Assembly: GCF_003610375.1 (NCBI RefSeq)
Contig: NZ_RAPZ01000011.1
Location: 682,001 to 746,000, forward strand
Source of the DNA: Sphingomonas sp. PP-CC-1A-547
GTDB taxonomy: Bacteria > Pseudomonadota > Alphaproteobacteria > Sphingomonadales > Sphingomonadaceae
Length of the DNA: 64,000 nt
Direction: 5' to 3'
In this document: piece by piece, positions 17,472 through 28,213 of the stretch
How the letters are laid out: every line of letters begins with the position of its first letter
How positions within the stretch are numbered: position 1 is the first letter of the stretch
Translations under genes and position numbers: made by a program
The notes under the pieces: model-generated
What the model was told of the DNA's origin: nothing
What the model saw: only the letters and a program-made list of their open reading frames with translations
Database searches by the model: none

Positions 17472-18442
17472 CAGCTTTTCGGCAGCTCGAACGGACCCTT
17501 CCGCGGCTCAGGCTTGGCCGGCGGCGAAGCAGTCGCATCGCGCAGCGCATCCTTCGCCAGCTCGCCAATCCCCCCAAGCGTTCCCATCAACTGCGTAGCC
17601 TCGACCGGGAACAGGATCGTCTTCGCATTGGGCGAGGTCGCGAACTTCCCGATCGCCTCGACATATTTCTGCGCGATGAAGTAATTGATCGCCTGCGCGC
17701 CACCCTCCTCAATCGCCTGAGACACCGCACGCGTCGCCGAAGCCTCAGCAACAGCCGCCCGCTCCCGCGCCTCGGCATCGCGGAACGCCGACTCCTTACG
17801 CCCCTCGGACTCCAAGATGCGCGCCTGCTTCTGCCCCTCGGCGCGCAGGATCTCGGAAGCCCGCGAACCCTCGGCATCCAGAATGTTGGCCCGCTTCTCG
17901 CGCTCCGCCTTCATCTGTCGCCCCATCGCGTTGACGATATCCGCCGGTGGGCGGATGTCCTTGATCTCGACGCGCGTGATCTTCACCCCCCACGGCGTCG
18001 TCGCATGATCCACCACGTTCAGCAGCCGCGCATTGATCTCGTCGCGCTTCGACAGCGTCTCGTCGAGGTCCATCGATCCCATCACGGTACGCAGGTTGGT
18101 CGTCGTGAGCTGCAACAGCGCCTGGTACAGGTCCGACACCTCGTATGCCGCCTTGGCCGAGTCGAGCACCTGGAAGAACACGACCCCGTCGGTCGAGATC
18201 ATCGCATTGTCCTTGGTGATGATCTCCTGGCCGGGGATGTCGATCACCTGCTCCATCATGTTCACCTTCCGCCCGACGCGGTAGAAGAACGCGGGGTAGA
18301 AATTGAAGCCGGGCCGCGCGACCGTCGTGAAGCGGCCGAAATGCTCGATCGTGTATTGATAGCCCTGATGGACGATCTTGATGCTGGTGAAGAGGTACAG
18401 CAGCACCAGCGCCAGCAGGAGCGCGGCAACGATCAGGCCCAT
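17471..18442 (-). CDS. SPFH/Band 7 (slipin, QmcA-like) protein
   Basis: The 323-residue product has an N-terminal membrane anchor (GLIVAALLLALVLLYLF), the SPFH domain with VHQGYQYTIEHFGRF and GVKITRVEIKDIRPP, and a long Ala/Glu-rich coiled coil (about residues 190-270, AEREKRANILDAEGSRASEI). It should assemble into rings or cages in the inner membrane, with NfeD as partner; such complexes affect membrane protein turnover with FtsH. ATG 18442 is chosen because the anchor follows at once. It is divergent from guaB. Confidence 0.92.
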   Translation of the reverse strand: MGLIVAALLLALVLLYLFTSIKIVHQGYQYTIEHFGRFTTVARPGFNFYPAFFYRVGRKVNMMEQVIDIPGQEIITKDNAMISTDGVVFFQVLDSAKAAYEVSDLYQALLQLTTTNLRTVMGSMDLDETLSKRDEINARLLNVVDHATTPWGVKITRVEIKDIRPPADIVNAMGRQMKAEREKRANILDAEGSRASEILRAEGQKQARILESEGRKESAFRDAEARERAAVAEASATRAVSQAIEEGGAQAINYFIAQKYVEAIGKFATSPNAKTILFPVEATQLMGTLGGIGELAKDALRDATASPPAKPEPRKGPFELPKS

Positions 18443-18502
18443 CGAACAATCCCCCATCCGTGTATCGCTGCGGTATAGCACGCGGAAGAAGGAGAGGCCT
18501 AG

Positions 18503-20020
<1,518 letters not shown>

Positions 20021-20030
20021 CGACACTTCC

Positions 20031-20136
20031 CCCCTCCCTGGAAGGGAGGGGCCGGGGGTGGGGCGGTTTGCCCAAGCTCGTCTGCAGGTGGCTAGAACGA
20101 GCCGACCCACCCCAACCCCTCCCTTACAGGGAGGGG
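20031..20136. repeat. GC-rich palindrome pair, family B
   Basis: CCCCTCCC-TGGAA-GGGAGGGG followed by CCGGGGGTGGGG at 20031-20062 is inverted at 20108-20136 (CCACCCCAACCCCTCCC-TTACA-GGGAGGGG). It starts 10 bases after the guaB stop and may end or stabilise its transcript. Confidence 0.8.
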
Positions 20137-20237
20137 AGATCGTAGTGCCCGTCGCTGCGTGGCAACCTAAACGCGATCATGGCTAAAGCCCGCAACTACT
20201 TGGGGGGGCACGCACATTCCTGTGCGGCTCCCATTTT

Positions 20238-20345
20238 CCGTCATCCCGGCGAACGCCGGGACCCATGGACACGGCGGACCCAGCGACAGCGCGCCACCAC
20301 AACCCAAACCGCAACCATAGGTCCCGGCGTCCGCCGGGATGACGG
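20238..20345. repeat. REP-like palindrome pair, family A
   Basis: Arms at 20238-20268 (CCGTCATCCCGGCGAACGCC and on) and 20315-20345 are imperfect inverted copies, with an inner hairpin CCCGGCG-AA-CGCCGGG. It is a diverged relative of the 6090-6172 and 31345-31446 units. The surrounding sequence, 20137-20237 and 20269-20314, shows nothing else I can identify. Confidence 0.8.
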
Positions 20346-20393
20346 AGGGGGAGGGTGCTAACCACACGACCTACCCCAGGCCCCGAAATTATT

Positions 20394-20428
20394 CCCCTCC
20401 CGCGCGCGGGAGGGGCTAGGGGAGGGGA
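20394..20428. repeat. Single family-B palindrome arm
   Basis: CCCCTCCC-GCGCGC-GGGAGGGG followed by CTAGGGGAGGGG lies in the 5' region of the RsmB-like gene. Only one arm is present. Because this is repeat sequence, the open frame running through it upstream of 20487 is unlikely to be translated. Confidence 0.7.
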
Positions 20429-20486
20429 TGATGACGAACACTCCGTACCAAACTCTCCCGCTCTGCCTGCAAGCTGGAGCCCAGAA

Positions 20487-21674
20487 GTGACTCCCCCAGC
20501 ACGCACCCAGGCCGCGATCGAACTCCTCGACCAGATCATCGCTGCCGCCCGCGAGTCAGGTGCCGCTGCCGACACGCTGATCGCGCGCTATTTTCAGACC
20601 CGCCGCTACGCCGGCTCCAAGGACCGCCGCGCGGTCCGCGACCTCGTCTACGCCGCAATCCGCAAGGCCGGAGACCGCCCCGAAAACGGCCGCACCGCGA
20701 TGCTCCTCGTCGCCGACGCCGATCCGGAAGTCGCCGCGGCCTTCGACGGCTCCACCCATGCGCCCGCGCCGATCGCCAAGGACGAACCGCGCGCCCGCGC
20801 GGGCGTCGCGCCGCAGTGGCTGTCCAAGGCCCTCCGCGCCTCCGGCCTAGACGGCGCCGCCCTTACAGACCTAGCCGGCCGCGCCACGCTCGATCTCCGC
20901 GTCAACACGTTGATCTCCGACCGCGCGACCGTCCTCGCCGCGCTCCCCGAAGCCGAAGCCACCCCCCACGCCCCCGACGGCATCCGCCTCCCGACCGGCA
21001 CCAACGTCGAAGCACTCCCGCTCTTCAACGAAGGCGCGCTCGAAGTGCAGGACGAAGGTAGCCAGCTCGTCGGCCTCGCGATGCAGGCCAAACCCGGCGA
21101 ACGCATCGTCGATCTCTGCGCCGGCGCTGGCGGCAAGACGCTCGCACTCGCCGCGACCATGAAGAACGAAGGCGTGATCCTCGCCTGCGATACCGACCGC
21201 AACCGTCTCGCACGCCTCGCCCCCCGCGCAACCCGCGCTGGCGCGACGATCGTCGAGAGCCGTCTGCTCAACCCGACGCGCGAGATCGAGGCGCTGAGCG
21301 AATGGGCAGGCCGCGCGGACAGCGTGCTGGTCGACGCCCCCTGTTCGGGCACCGGCACATGGCGACGCAATCCCGAGGCGCGCTGGCGGCTCACCCCCGA
21401 CCGCGTCTCGCGGCTGCAATCGACGCAGCAGCAGGTGCTCTCCGTGGCCGCCACGCTGGTGAAACCGGGCGGCGCGCTTGTCTACATCGTCTGCTCCCTT
21501 CTCGACGCCGAGGGGACGGAACAGGTCACTTGGTTCCTGAACGCACACCCCGGCTGGACCACGGAAGCCCTGTCGCTTCCCGCCGGCGCGAAGCACGGCC
21601 ACGGCGTTCGCCTCGAACCCGGCCGCGACGGCACCGACGGCTTTTTTGTCGCGCGCCTCCGGGCTGCGTGCTAG
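20487..21674 (+). CDS. RsmB/NOP family RNA m5C methyltransferase
   Basis: The 395-residue protein has an N-terminal NusB-like helical region (about residues 1-120) and a SAM-dependent domain with EVQDEGSQLVGLAMQ, motif I VDLCAGAGGKTLALA, motif IV DAPCSGTGTWRRNPE (Cys) and motif VI IVCSLLDAEG (Cys). The two Cys are the catalytic pair of m5C RNA methyltransferases; the target is probably 16S rRNA C967 or another rRNA or tRNA site. I choose the GTG at 20487, since the frame upstream runs through repeat sequence and shows no family similarity. Confidence 0.88.
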   Translation: MTPPARTQAAIELLDQIIAAARESGAAADTLIARYFQTRRYAGSKDRRAVRDLVYAAIRKAGDRPENGRTAMLLVADADPEVAAAFDGSTHAPAPIAKDEPRARAGVAPQWLSKALRASGLDGAALTDLAGRATLDLRVNTLISDRATVLAALPEAEATPHAPDGIRLPTGTNVEALPLFNEGALEVQDEGSQLVGLAMQAKPGERIVDLCAGAGGKTLALAATMKNEGVILACDTDRNRLARLAPRATRAGATIVESRLLNPTREIEALSEWAGRADSVLVDAPCSGTGTWRRNPEARWRLTPDRVSRLQSTQQQVLSVAATLVKPGGALVYIVCSLLDAEGTEQVTWFLNAHPGWTTEALSLPAGAKHGHGVRLEPGRDGTDGFFVARLRAAC

Positions 21675-21730
21675 CCAGCCGATCTATGGCTCAACTCACG
21701 GCCAAACCTGTATCCCGCCTGGAGACGATG

Positions 21731-22231
21731 ATGCGTTTTTCGTCCGTTGCCCTTGCCGCCGCGCTGACCGTGGTATGTGTCTCGACGTCGCTCAGCGGCC
21801 AACGCCCCGACGCCCAGATTGACGCGCGTTCGATGCAGTTGTTGGCGCAGGGTCGTTCGCTGGTCGCGGCTGGTAATCTAGACGGTGCCACGGATGTGCT
21901 CGAAACGTCGGTAGCGGTCGATCCGCGCAATCGTGCGGCGTTCCTGTTGCTCGCGCGCGTCGCGGAAACGCGTGACTTGCCAGGCAAGGCGATCCGCTTG
22001 TACCGCGAAGCCCTGCTGCTAGAGCCGAACGACGTCGCGGCGTTGAAGGGGCAGGGCGAGGCACTGGTCGCCAAGGGCGCCGTAGTCCGCGCGAAGGACA
22101 ATCTCGTGAAGATCCGTACGCTCTGCAAGGGCGTGTGCCCGGAAGCGACGCAACTCGCGGCGGTGATCGCGAAAGGTCCGCCGATCGCGACGGCGCAGGT
22201 CGAGAAGACCCCAGTAGCCGCCAAGGACTGA
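21731..22231 (+). CDS. Secreted TPR-repeat protein
   Basis: The 166-residue product starts with a signal peptide (RFSSVALAAALTVVCVSTSL, cleavage near SLSGQ). The mature part has two to three tetratricopeptide units (about residues 35-115: AQGRSLVAAGNLDGATDVLE and KAIRLYREALLLEPNDVAAL), a Cys pair (TLCKGVCPEA) and a Lys-rich tail. TPRs bind other proteins; the partner is unknown. ATG 21731 has GGAG 6 bases upstream, better spaced than ATG 21728 or 21686. It lies 56 bases after the methyltransferase gene. Confidence 0.75.
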   Translation: MRFSSVALAAALTVVCVSTSLSGQRPDAQIDARSMQLLAQGRSLVAAGNLDGATDVLETSVAVDPRNRAAFLLLARVAETRDLPGKAIRLYREALLLEPNDVAALKGQGEALVAKGAVVRAKDNLVKIRTLCKGVCPEATQLAAVIAKGPPIATAQVEKTPVAAKD

Positions 22232-22237
22232 AGCGCT

Positions 22238-22346
22238 CCCCTCCCTGAAAGGGAGGGGTTGGGGGTGGGTAGGCCAGCTCTGGTCGCTACCGTCACCTCA
22301 TACTGAAACCGACCCACCCCCGGCCCCTCCCTTCTAGGGAGGGGGG
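22238..22346. repeat. GC-rich palindrome pair, family B
   Basis: CCCTCCC-TGAAA-GGGAGGGG plus TTGGGGGTGGG at 22238-22269 is inverted at 22314-22346 (CCACCCCCGGCCCCTCCC-TTCTA-GGGAGGGG). It fills the gap between the convergent TPR and rsmA genes and may act as a two-way terminator. Confidence 0.8.
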
Positions 22347-22350
22347 AAGA

Positions 22351-23181
22351 TCAGCCGACCGCCTTCGCCAACGCCGTAAAATCCACAACTGACAGCGTCT
22401 CCGCCCGCCGCGTTGCCTCCACCCCAATCCGCTCCAGCGCGTCGAGCGCGCCCGGCACACCCTTCAGACTCTGCCGCAGCATCTTCCGCCGCTGGCCAAA
22501 AGCCGCGCCCGTCAGTCGCTCCAGAACCGCAAAGTTCACCCCCTCCGGCGCTTCGACCGGCGTGAGATGCACCACCGCAGACATAACCTTAGGCGGGGGC
22601 GTAAATGCCGACCGGTGAACCGGCATCGCGATCCGCGCAGTCGAACGCCACTGCGCCAGCACCGCGAGGCGCCCGTAATGATCGTCGTTCGTCTTCGCGA
22701 CGATCCGCTCGGCGACTTCCTTCTGGAACATCAGCGTGCAAGACTGCCACCACGGCAGCCATGACGTCGACAGCCACCCGACCAGCAGCGCCGTGCCGAT
22801 GTTGTACGGCAGGTTCGATACGATATGCGGCTTGCCCTCGAACAGCGCCGGCGCGTCGACCTCCATCGCGTCGCCCTCGATCACCCGCAGCCGCCCCGGA
22901 TACGCCTCGCCAAGCTCCGCCAGCGCAGGAATGCACCGCCGGTCACGCTCGATCGCCGTCACGCGCGCACCCGCCGCGAGCAATGCGCGTGTCAGGCCAC
23001 CAGGACCGGGGCCAACTTCGAGCACCTCGGCATCTTGAAGGTCACCCGGCACCGCCGCGATCCGCTTGAGCAATTGCCCGTCGAACAGAAAATTCTGTCC
23101 AAGCGCCTTGCTCGCATTCAACCCATAACGCGCGATCACCTCGCGCAGCGGGGGAAGCTCCGTCAATGCAGCCTCGGTCAC
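22351..23181 (-). CDS. rsmA: 16S rRNA m6(2)A1518/1519 dimethyltransferase
   Basis: RsmA (KsgA) dimethylates two adjacent adenines in helix 45 of 16S rRNA. The 276-residue product has ALGQNFLFD, motif [25 protein letters not shown] (motif IV) and [14 protein letters not shown]. The start is GTG at 23181, overlapping the pdxA stop (GTGA); the frame is open further upstream but there it is the shadow of pdxA. The order lptD-surA-pdxA-rsmA matches that of many Proteobacteria. Confidence 0.95.
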   Translation of the reverse strand: MTEAALTELPPLREVIARYGLNASKALGQNFLFDGQLLKRIAAVPGDLQDAEVLEVGPGPGGLTRALLAAGARVTAIERDRRCIPALAELGEAYPGRLRVIEGDAMEVDAPALFEGKPHIVSNLPYNIGTALLVGWLSTSWLPWWQSCTLMFQKEVAERIVAKTNDDHYGRLAVLAQWRSTARIAMPVHRSAFTPPPKVMSAVVHLTPVEAPEGVNFAVLERLTGAAFGQRRKMLRQSLKGVPGALDALERIGVEATRRAETLSVVDFTALAKAVG

Positions 23182-24215
23182 GACTGGGCAGCGGTCTGAG
23201 CGCGTCGGTCCGCCGCTTCGCCCGCCATCGCGATCGCCGCGATCATCGCACCCGGCTCGGCAAGGTTCCTGCCAGCGATCGCGAACGCAGTGCCGTGATC
23301 GGGCGATGTCCGCACGATCGGCAGGCCGAGCGTCATGTTCACGCCCTCGTCGAAATGGATCGTCTTCAACGGCACCAGCGCCTGATCGTGATAGCAGCAC
23401 ATCACGACATCGTAGGTCGCCCGCGCCCGCGGATGAAACATCGTATCCGCCGCGAACGGCCCGGTCGCATCGATGCCCTCATCGCGCAGGATCGCGATCG
23501 CCGGCGCGATGATCTCGATTTCCTCGCGGCCAAGCGCACCCTGTTCGCCCGCATGCGGATTGAGGCCGGCAAAGGCGAGCCGCGGGTTCTCGATCCCGAA
23601 GTTCCGCAGCAATCCCCGAGCGGTCGCGCGAGCCTTGGCGACGATCAGTTCGACCGTCAGCAAAGCCGAAACGTCCTTCAACGGCACGTGGGTCGTGATC
23701 GGCACCACCTTCAGCGACGGTCCCGCCAGCATCATCACAGCATTATCGCCCGCAACCCCGTAGCGCTCGGCGACGAACTCGGTCTGCCCCGGATGCGTGA
23801 AGCCGATGGCGTACAGCTGCGACTTGGACACCGGCCCGGTCACCAGCGCACGCGCCGCGCCGGTACGAACGAGACCGACAGCCAGCTCCAGTGAATGCAG
23901 CGCGCACCGCGCCCCGTCCGCGTCAGGCTCGCCCGGTACGATCGCACCCGCGTCGCCCACCGTCAGCACGGGCAACGCCTCGCCGAAAACCGCTGTCGCC
24001 GCGCTCAGATCGGCAATCCGTTCAATCGGGCCGGCCCAGACCCGCTCGATCGCCCGCGCATCGCCCACCGCGACGAACGGCGGCAAGCCATGAGTCTCGC
24101 GCGCATCCCACGCCTTGGCGATGATCTCGGGCCCGATCCCCGCGGGATCGCCCATCGACACCGCCAGCGGCGAGATGCGGGTCACGATCCGATCACCGAT
24201 ATTCGACCACGGCAT
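23178..24215 (-). CDS. pdxA: 4-hydroxythreonine-4-phosphate dehydrogenase
   Basis: PdxA oxidises 4-phosphohydroxy-L-threonine with NAD+ in the DXP-dependent route to pyridoxal phosphate. The 345-residue product has [16 protein letters not shown] near the start, [27 protein letters not shown] (metal-site His) and [12 protein letters not shown]. The ATG at 24215 overlaps surA by 23 bases; a GTG at 24185 (giving [13 protein letters not shown]) is a good alternative start. It is coupled to rsmA by a 4-base overlap. Confidence 0.94.
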   Translation of the reverse strand: MPWSNIGDRIVTRISPLAVSMGDPAGIGPEIIAKAWDARETHGLPPFVAVGDARAIERVWAGPIERIADLSAATAVFGEALPVLTVGDAGAIVPGEPDADGARCALHSLELAVGLVRTGAARALVTGPVSKSQLYAIGFTHPGQTEFVAERYGVAGDNAVMMLAGPSLKVVPITTHVPLKDVSALLTVELIVAKARATARGLLRNFGIENPRLAFAGLNPHAGEQGALGREEIEIIAPAIAILRDEGIDATGPFAADTMFHPRARATYDVVMCCYHDQALVPLKTIHFDEGVNMTLGLPIVRTSPDHGTAFAIAGRNLAEPGAMIAAIAMAGEAADRRAQTAAQS

Positions 24216-25683
24216 CGCGCCGCAGATCGCGCAGCTTCTGCTGCGCGCGCAGGTTGACGCGCTGCTGTTCGAGCTGCCCCTGGATCTGCTCGGAGTTCGG
24301 CACCGAACCGCCAGCCGCCTCGTCGCGACCGCAGAGCACCAGCGCGCGAACGCCCTGTTCCGCCGACCCGAATGGCGGGCTCGACTCGCCGACCTGCAGC
24401 TTCAGCATCACTTCCTGAAGCTGCGGCGGCAGGTCGCGGATCCGGACCGTGTCGTTATCGACCACGTCCGCGCCGATCCCGGCCGCGACCTTCTCCACGG
24501 TACCGCAACCGCGCAATTCCTGCGTCGCCTTGGCAAACGCCTGCGCACGAGCCGAGGCCTGCGCCTGGTTGGTGTTCGGCGGGAAACGCAACGTCAGCTG
24601 CTTCAGGCTGAGCTTCGCGTCACGGGGATCGGCGGTCAGCACCTGCCGCTTGTCGGTCAGGTACAGGATCGAATAGCCGCCAGAGACCTCGATCGGTCCG
24701 GCAACCTGGCCGACCTGCATCGTCGTAGCCGCCTCAGCCAACTGCCCCGGCAGCGTCGCCGCACGGATCCAGCCAAGATCGCCGCCGACCGCACGCGTCG
24801 ACGCTTCAGAGAACTGTCGCGCGTAATATTCGAACGGCTGCGCGCCCTTCTGGATCTCCTGCAGGATCTGCTTGGCGTTGGCATAGACCTGCTGGCTGTT
24901 CGCCGGAGTCGACGCGAGATAGATTTCCTTGAGGTTGAACTCGTCGGTGCCCTTGGCCGCCTGGAGACGATCGATGATCGACTTCACCTCCTCGTCGCCG
25001 ACGTTGACGAACGGCTCGACGCGGCGACGCAGATAGCGCTGCCACGCCAACTCGCCCTCGATCTGGCGCTTCAGCGACCGCTCGGACGATCCGGACTCGC
25101 GCAGATAGGCGCGCATCGCGACCGGCGTGCGGTTGAAGCGCTTCGATACGCCGTCATAGCTCTGCGTGAGCTCGGCCGGGGTGATCGTGATGTCGGCGGT
25201 CTTCGCTTCCTGGATCTGGAGCGTCTCGTCGATCAACTGGCGCAGGACCTGCAGCTTCAGCCGCTCGCGATCTTCGGGCGACAGCTTCGCCTCGTTCGCC
25301 ATCGCCACCAGGGCGACGCGCTGGTCGACGTCGGTACCGGTAATGACGGTATCGTTGACGATCGCGGTCGGCTTGCGGACGTTGGGATCGACCTTGCCGA
25401 AGATCTGGAGGTTGGTCGGGATGTCGAGACCGGTATTGTCCGGCACGCTCTGGTCCTGAACGGTCTGTCCCGGAGCCGAGGGCGCCGGCTGAGCCTGGGC
25501 CGGCTGTGCCTGAGCCGGCTGGGTTGGCGCAGGTCGCGCGCCGCGCTTGCCCTGCGCGGCCTTGGGAGGCACCGCCTGGGCGATCGCGCCTGCTGCCAGC
25601 GCAGCCAGAACCACAGAACCGATCACACGGCCGCCACGCGCCGCCAGTCGAACATCATGCTTCAAGTGTCGGTATCCCATCAT
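24193..25683 (-). CDS. surA: Periplasmic chaperone / prolyl isomerase SurA
   Basis: The 496-residue protein has a signal peptide (about residues 10-37), a low-complexity linker with repeated AQPAQ units, the SurA N-terminal chaperone domain (NDTVITGTDVDQRVALVAM) and at least one parvulin-type isomerase domain (about residues 225-330: FEYYARQFSEASTRAVGGDLGWI). A second, more diverged domain may follow. It escorts outer-membrane proteins, including LptD, to the Bam machine; it lies 79 bases after lptD, consistent with that job. Tandem ATGs at 25683 and 25680 both fit. Confidence 0.93.
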   Translation of the reverse strand: MMGYRHLKHDVRLAARGGRVIGSVVLAALAAGAIAQAVPPKAAQGKRGARPAPTQPAQAQPAQAQPAPSAPGQTVQDQSVPDNTGLDIPTNLQIFGKVDPNVRKPTAIVNDTVITGTDVDQRVALVAMANEAKLSPEDRERLKLQVLRQLIDETLQIQEAKTADITITPAELTQSYDGVSKRFNRTPVAMRAYLRESGSSERSLKRQIEGELAWQRYLRRRVEPFVNVGDEEVKSIIDRLQAAKGTDEFNLKEIYLASTPANSQQVYANAKQILQEIQKGAQPFEYYARQFSEASTRAVGGDLGWIRAATLPGQLAEAATTMQVGQVAGPIEVSGGYSILYLTDKRQVLTADPRDAKLSLKQLTLRFPPNTNQAQASARAQAFAKATQELRGCGTVEKVAAGIGADVVDNDTVRIRDLPPQLQEVMLKLQVGESSPPFGSAEQGVRALVLCGRDEAAGGSVPNSEQIQGQLEQQRVNLRAQQKLRDLRRDAVVEYR

Positions 25684-25762
25684 CGCACGCCGTAATCCGC
25701 ACCGCCATTGCCATGACGACGCATATCCGGCGCGGTTTGCCCCAAAGTAGCTGAACGCGGGC

Positions 25763-28075
25763 TTAGCGGCCGAGGTTGGTGAAGGCCAGCGTCAACAGGA
25801 AGCTGTTGCCCTTCCGCGCGTCGCCGGTGTCGTTGTACGTCCGCCGCCACGTTCCGCCGAGACGCAGACAGTCGTCTTCATACTGTACGCCCAGCCGGTG
25901 GCGGATCGGCGTGAAGCCATCGCTGCGCGACAGCGGATCCTCCGATGCGTTGGTCAGATCGACCACGCCCGAACCGAACGCCGACCAGAACCGCGCGAAC
26001 TGCACCCGGCCTGCGACGCGGACTTCCTCGCGGTCGCGCAGATCCTCAATCGAGGCATCGATGTTGCGGTTGAGCTTGAGATACCCGACCAGAACATAGG
26101 TCGCGCGCGAGCCGATCGTCGCGTCCAACTCGTTGCGGCGGATCGCGAAGCCGTCCTTGTCGAGCCGGTAACGATGGACGATCGACACGAAGTCGCGGAA
26201 CCGGAGCTCGCTGCGCCCGACGATGTCGGAGAACCGGTCGCTGAGCCCGGTACCGTCGGGCAGGATGGTCGGCCGCTTGTCGACGCGATAGCTCTGGCCG
26301 ACGTTGGTCGTGAACGCGATCCCCGGCAGGTCGAGCGCCCATTCGCCACCATAGGTGACGCGCGAAGAATCCTCGAACCGATCATAGCCGGCGAACCGGT
26401 TGAGCGAGAACAGGTTGGTGTCGTCGAGGTCGACCGCGCGCGAATCCTCGTTCGGCAACGAAAGATTGGCGACCTTCGGTGCTGCGACGAACTGCACCTG
26501 CGGCGTAAAGCGCTGCGTACCGCCGAGGAACGTACCGATGAACGGCCATTTCACATCGACCGCAGCCGCACCGATGGCACGCTGGCGGAAGCCGCCGAAC
26601 CCCTGATAGGTTTCGATGAGCGTCTTATCGATCTCGTTGCTGTTATACAGATCGCCGCGTGCGAACGCGGTGAACGTGACCTCCTGGCCCCAGTTCGTGA
26701 AGCGGCGCAGATCCCATTGCAAACTAGCGAACGCGCGTTGCGTGTCCTGGCCATCGGTGCGGGTCAGCGCGAGCGTGTTCAGCTGGAGCTGGAATCGGCC
26801 ACCGACGAGGCCGTCGTCGAACCGCTTGCGATAGTCGATCTCGGGCAGCGCGATCGGCTGGTCCCCCTGCCTGTCGTTGACGCGCAACGTCTGCGCGTAC
26901 CAGCCGGCCAGCGAAAAGTAGCTGCTGTCATCGATCCGCTCGAGGCTCGCGGTGGTGCGCAACCGATCGTCGCGCGAAATGTCGTAGCGGCGCAGGAACG
27001 TGCGGTCGGTCGTCAGGCGGAGCGACCCGCTCGCGGTCCAGTTCGGCGTCAACTGATAGCGTGCCATCCCGTCGATATAGCCGCGAAACGCCATGCTGGT
27101 GTCGGTCGGAGTGGCGGTCGTCAGGTCGTCACTGCGCCGGCTTTCGGTCGCATAGGCACGTACCTTGAACGCGCCTTTGGAATTGAGTGCGGAATAATCG
27201 ACCTGGGCCATCGGCAGCACGCTGCTGTAGATGTGCGGCGTGATGACCAGCCCCTGGTTCGGGGCGAGCTTCCAATAATAGGGGACGCTGACTTCGACGC
27301 CGTTGACGCGGCTATAGCCGCCGTTCGGCGAGAGCAAGCCACTGTCGCTGCCGCCACCGACCGGGTTCGAGAACTCGGGAAGCGGCAGGCTGGGCAGGCC
27401 GAACAGGTGGAGCCGCGCGCCCTTGTAGAAGATGCGCTTCCGCTCGGGGCGATAGGTGACGCGGACCGCGGTGATCTTCCACGTCGGCTCCTTGGGACAA
27501 CCGGCGGTGTTGGTGACGCTGCACGGCGTGTAGGCGGCGGTTTTCAAATTGACCGTGCCGTCGGCGTCGCGCGTGCCCTGCTTGGCGGCAAGGCGTCCGC
27601 CCTGTTCGAGCACGACGAGCATGTTGTCGACCACGCCGTCCTTCAGCGAATCGGTCAGGTTGATCTCGTCGCCGTACGCGATGTCGCCTTCGGGATTGGT
27701 GACCGCAATGTTGCCGGTCGCGACGACCTTGCCGGTTTTGCGGTTCCAGACGACCTTGTCGGCGCGCAACCGGCTGCCCTGGCGGAACATCCGGACTTCA
27801 CCGGTCGCGGTGACGATATCGGTGTTGGTGTTGTATTCCAGCGCGGTGGAGCTGAACTGCACTTGGTCTTCAGCCGGCGTCGCGGTCGACGCGTTGGCGA
27901 CCGGCGGGTCCTGCACCGGTGGCGCGACCGGACGGTTCTGGAAGTCCTGGGCCTGGGCAGGCGCGGCCGCGATCCCGGTCGCCAACGCGAACGAAAGGGC
28001 GCAACCCGTCAAAAGGTCGATACGCAACACGATCCGAACCAACCCCTTTGGCACTGGGCAGCCGTTTGCCGCCAT
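25763..28075 (-). CDS. lptD: LPS-assembly protein LptD
   Basis: LptD is the outer-membrane barrel that, with LptE, puts lipopolysaccharide (glycosphingolipid in sphingomonads needs a different route, but lptD is kept) at the surface. The 770-residue product has a signal peptide (cleavage near APAQAQ, residue 43), an OstA beta-jellyroll N-domain (about 75-190: YNTNTDIVTATGEVRMFRQG) and a long barrel ending in LTLAFTNLGR. The mature protein has only three Cys: two in YTPCSVTNTAGCPKEP and one in YEDDCLRLGG. Length is close to the E. coli protein (784). It heads the lptD-surA-pdxA-rsmA operon. Confidence 0.95.
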   Translation of the reverse strand: MAANGCPVPKGLVRIVLRIDLLTGCALSFALATGIAAAPAQAQDFQNRPVAPPVQDPPVANASTATPAEDQVQFSSTALEYNTNTDIVTATGEVRMFRQGSRLRADKVVWNRKTGKVVATGNIAVTNPEGDIAYGDEINLTDSLKDGVVDNMLVVLEQGGRLAAKQGTRDADGTVNLKTAAYTPCSVTNTAGCPKEPTWKITAVRVTYRPERKRIFYKGARLHLFGLPSLPLPEFSNPVGGGSDSGLLSPNGGYSRVNGVEVSVPYYWKLAPNQGLVITPHIYSSVLPMAQVDYSALNSKGAFKVRAYATESRRSDDLTTATPTDTSMAFRGYIDGMARYQLTPNWTASGSLRLTTDRTFLRRYDISRDDRLRTTASLERIDDSSYFSLAGWYAQTLRVNDRQGDQPIALPEIDYRKRFDDGLVGGRFQLQLNTLALTRTDGQDTQRAFASLQWDLRRFTNWGQEVTFTAFARGDLYNSNEIDKTLIETYQGFGGFRQRAIGAAAVDVKWPFIGTFLGGTQRFTPQVQFVAAPKVANLSLPNEDSRAVDLDDTNLFSLNRFAGYDRFEDSSRVTYGGEWALDLPGIAFTTNVGQSYRVDKRPTILPDGTGLSDRFSDIVGRSELRFRDFVSIVHRYRLDKDGFAIRRNELDATIGSRATYVLVGYLKLNRNIDASIEDLRDREEVRVAGRVQFARFWSAFGSGVVDLTNASEDPLSRSDGFTPIRHRLGVQYEDDCLRLGGTWRRTYNDTGDARKGNSFLLTLAFTNLGR

Positions 28076-28213
28076 ATCGCTCGCCTATCGCATCACCGGC
28101 GCTTCGCTGCAATCGCCGTGAGATGACAGGCCGCCACCTTGCTTTGCCAAGCCCGCGGCATCAACTTAGAGCCAAGCCCATCCTATCGTTCAAAAGCTCC
28201 CCGAGGTTTCTTC

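Noticed and set aside
20355..20486. N-terminal extension of the RsmB-like protein
   Set aside because: It is a translation of a repeat arm (PLPRAGGARGG) and has no similarity to the family; the GTG at 20487 is a better start.
25898..28126. Open frame of 742 codons antisense to lptD
   Set aside because: Mirror of the lptD reading frame caused by codon bias; no domain, no ribosome site, no likely start.
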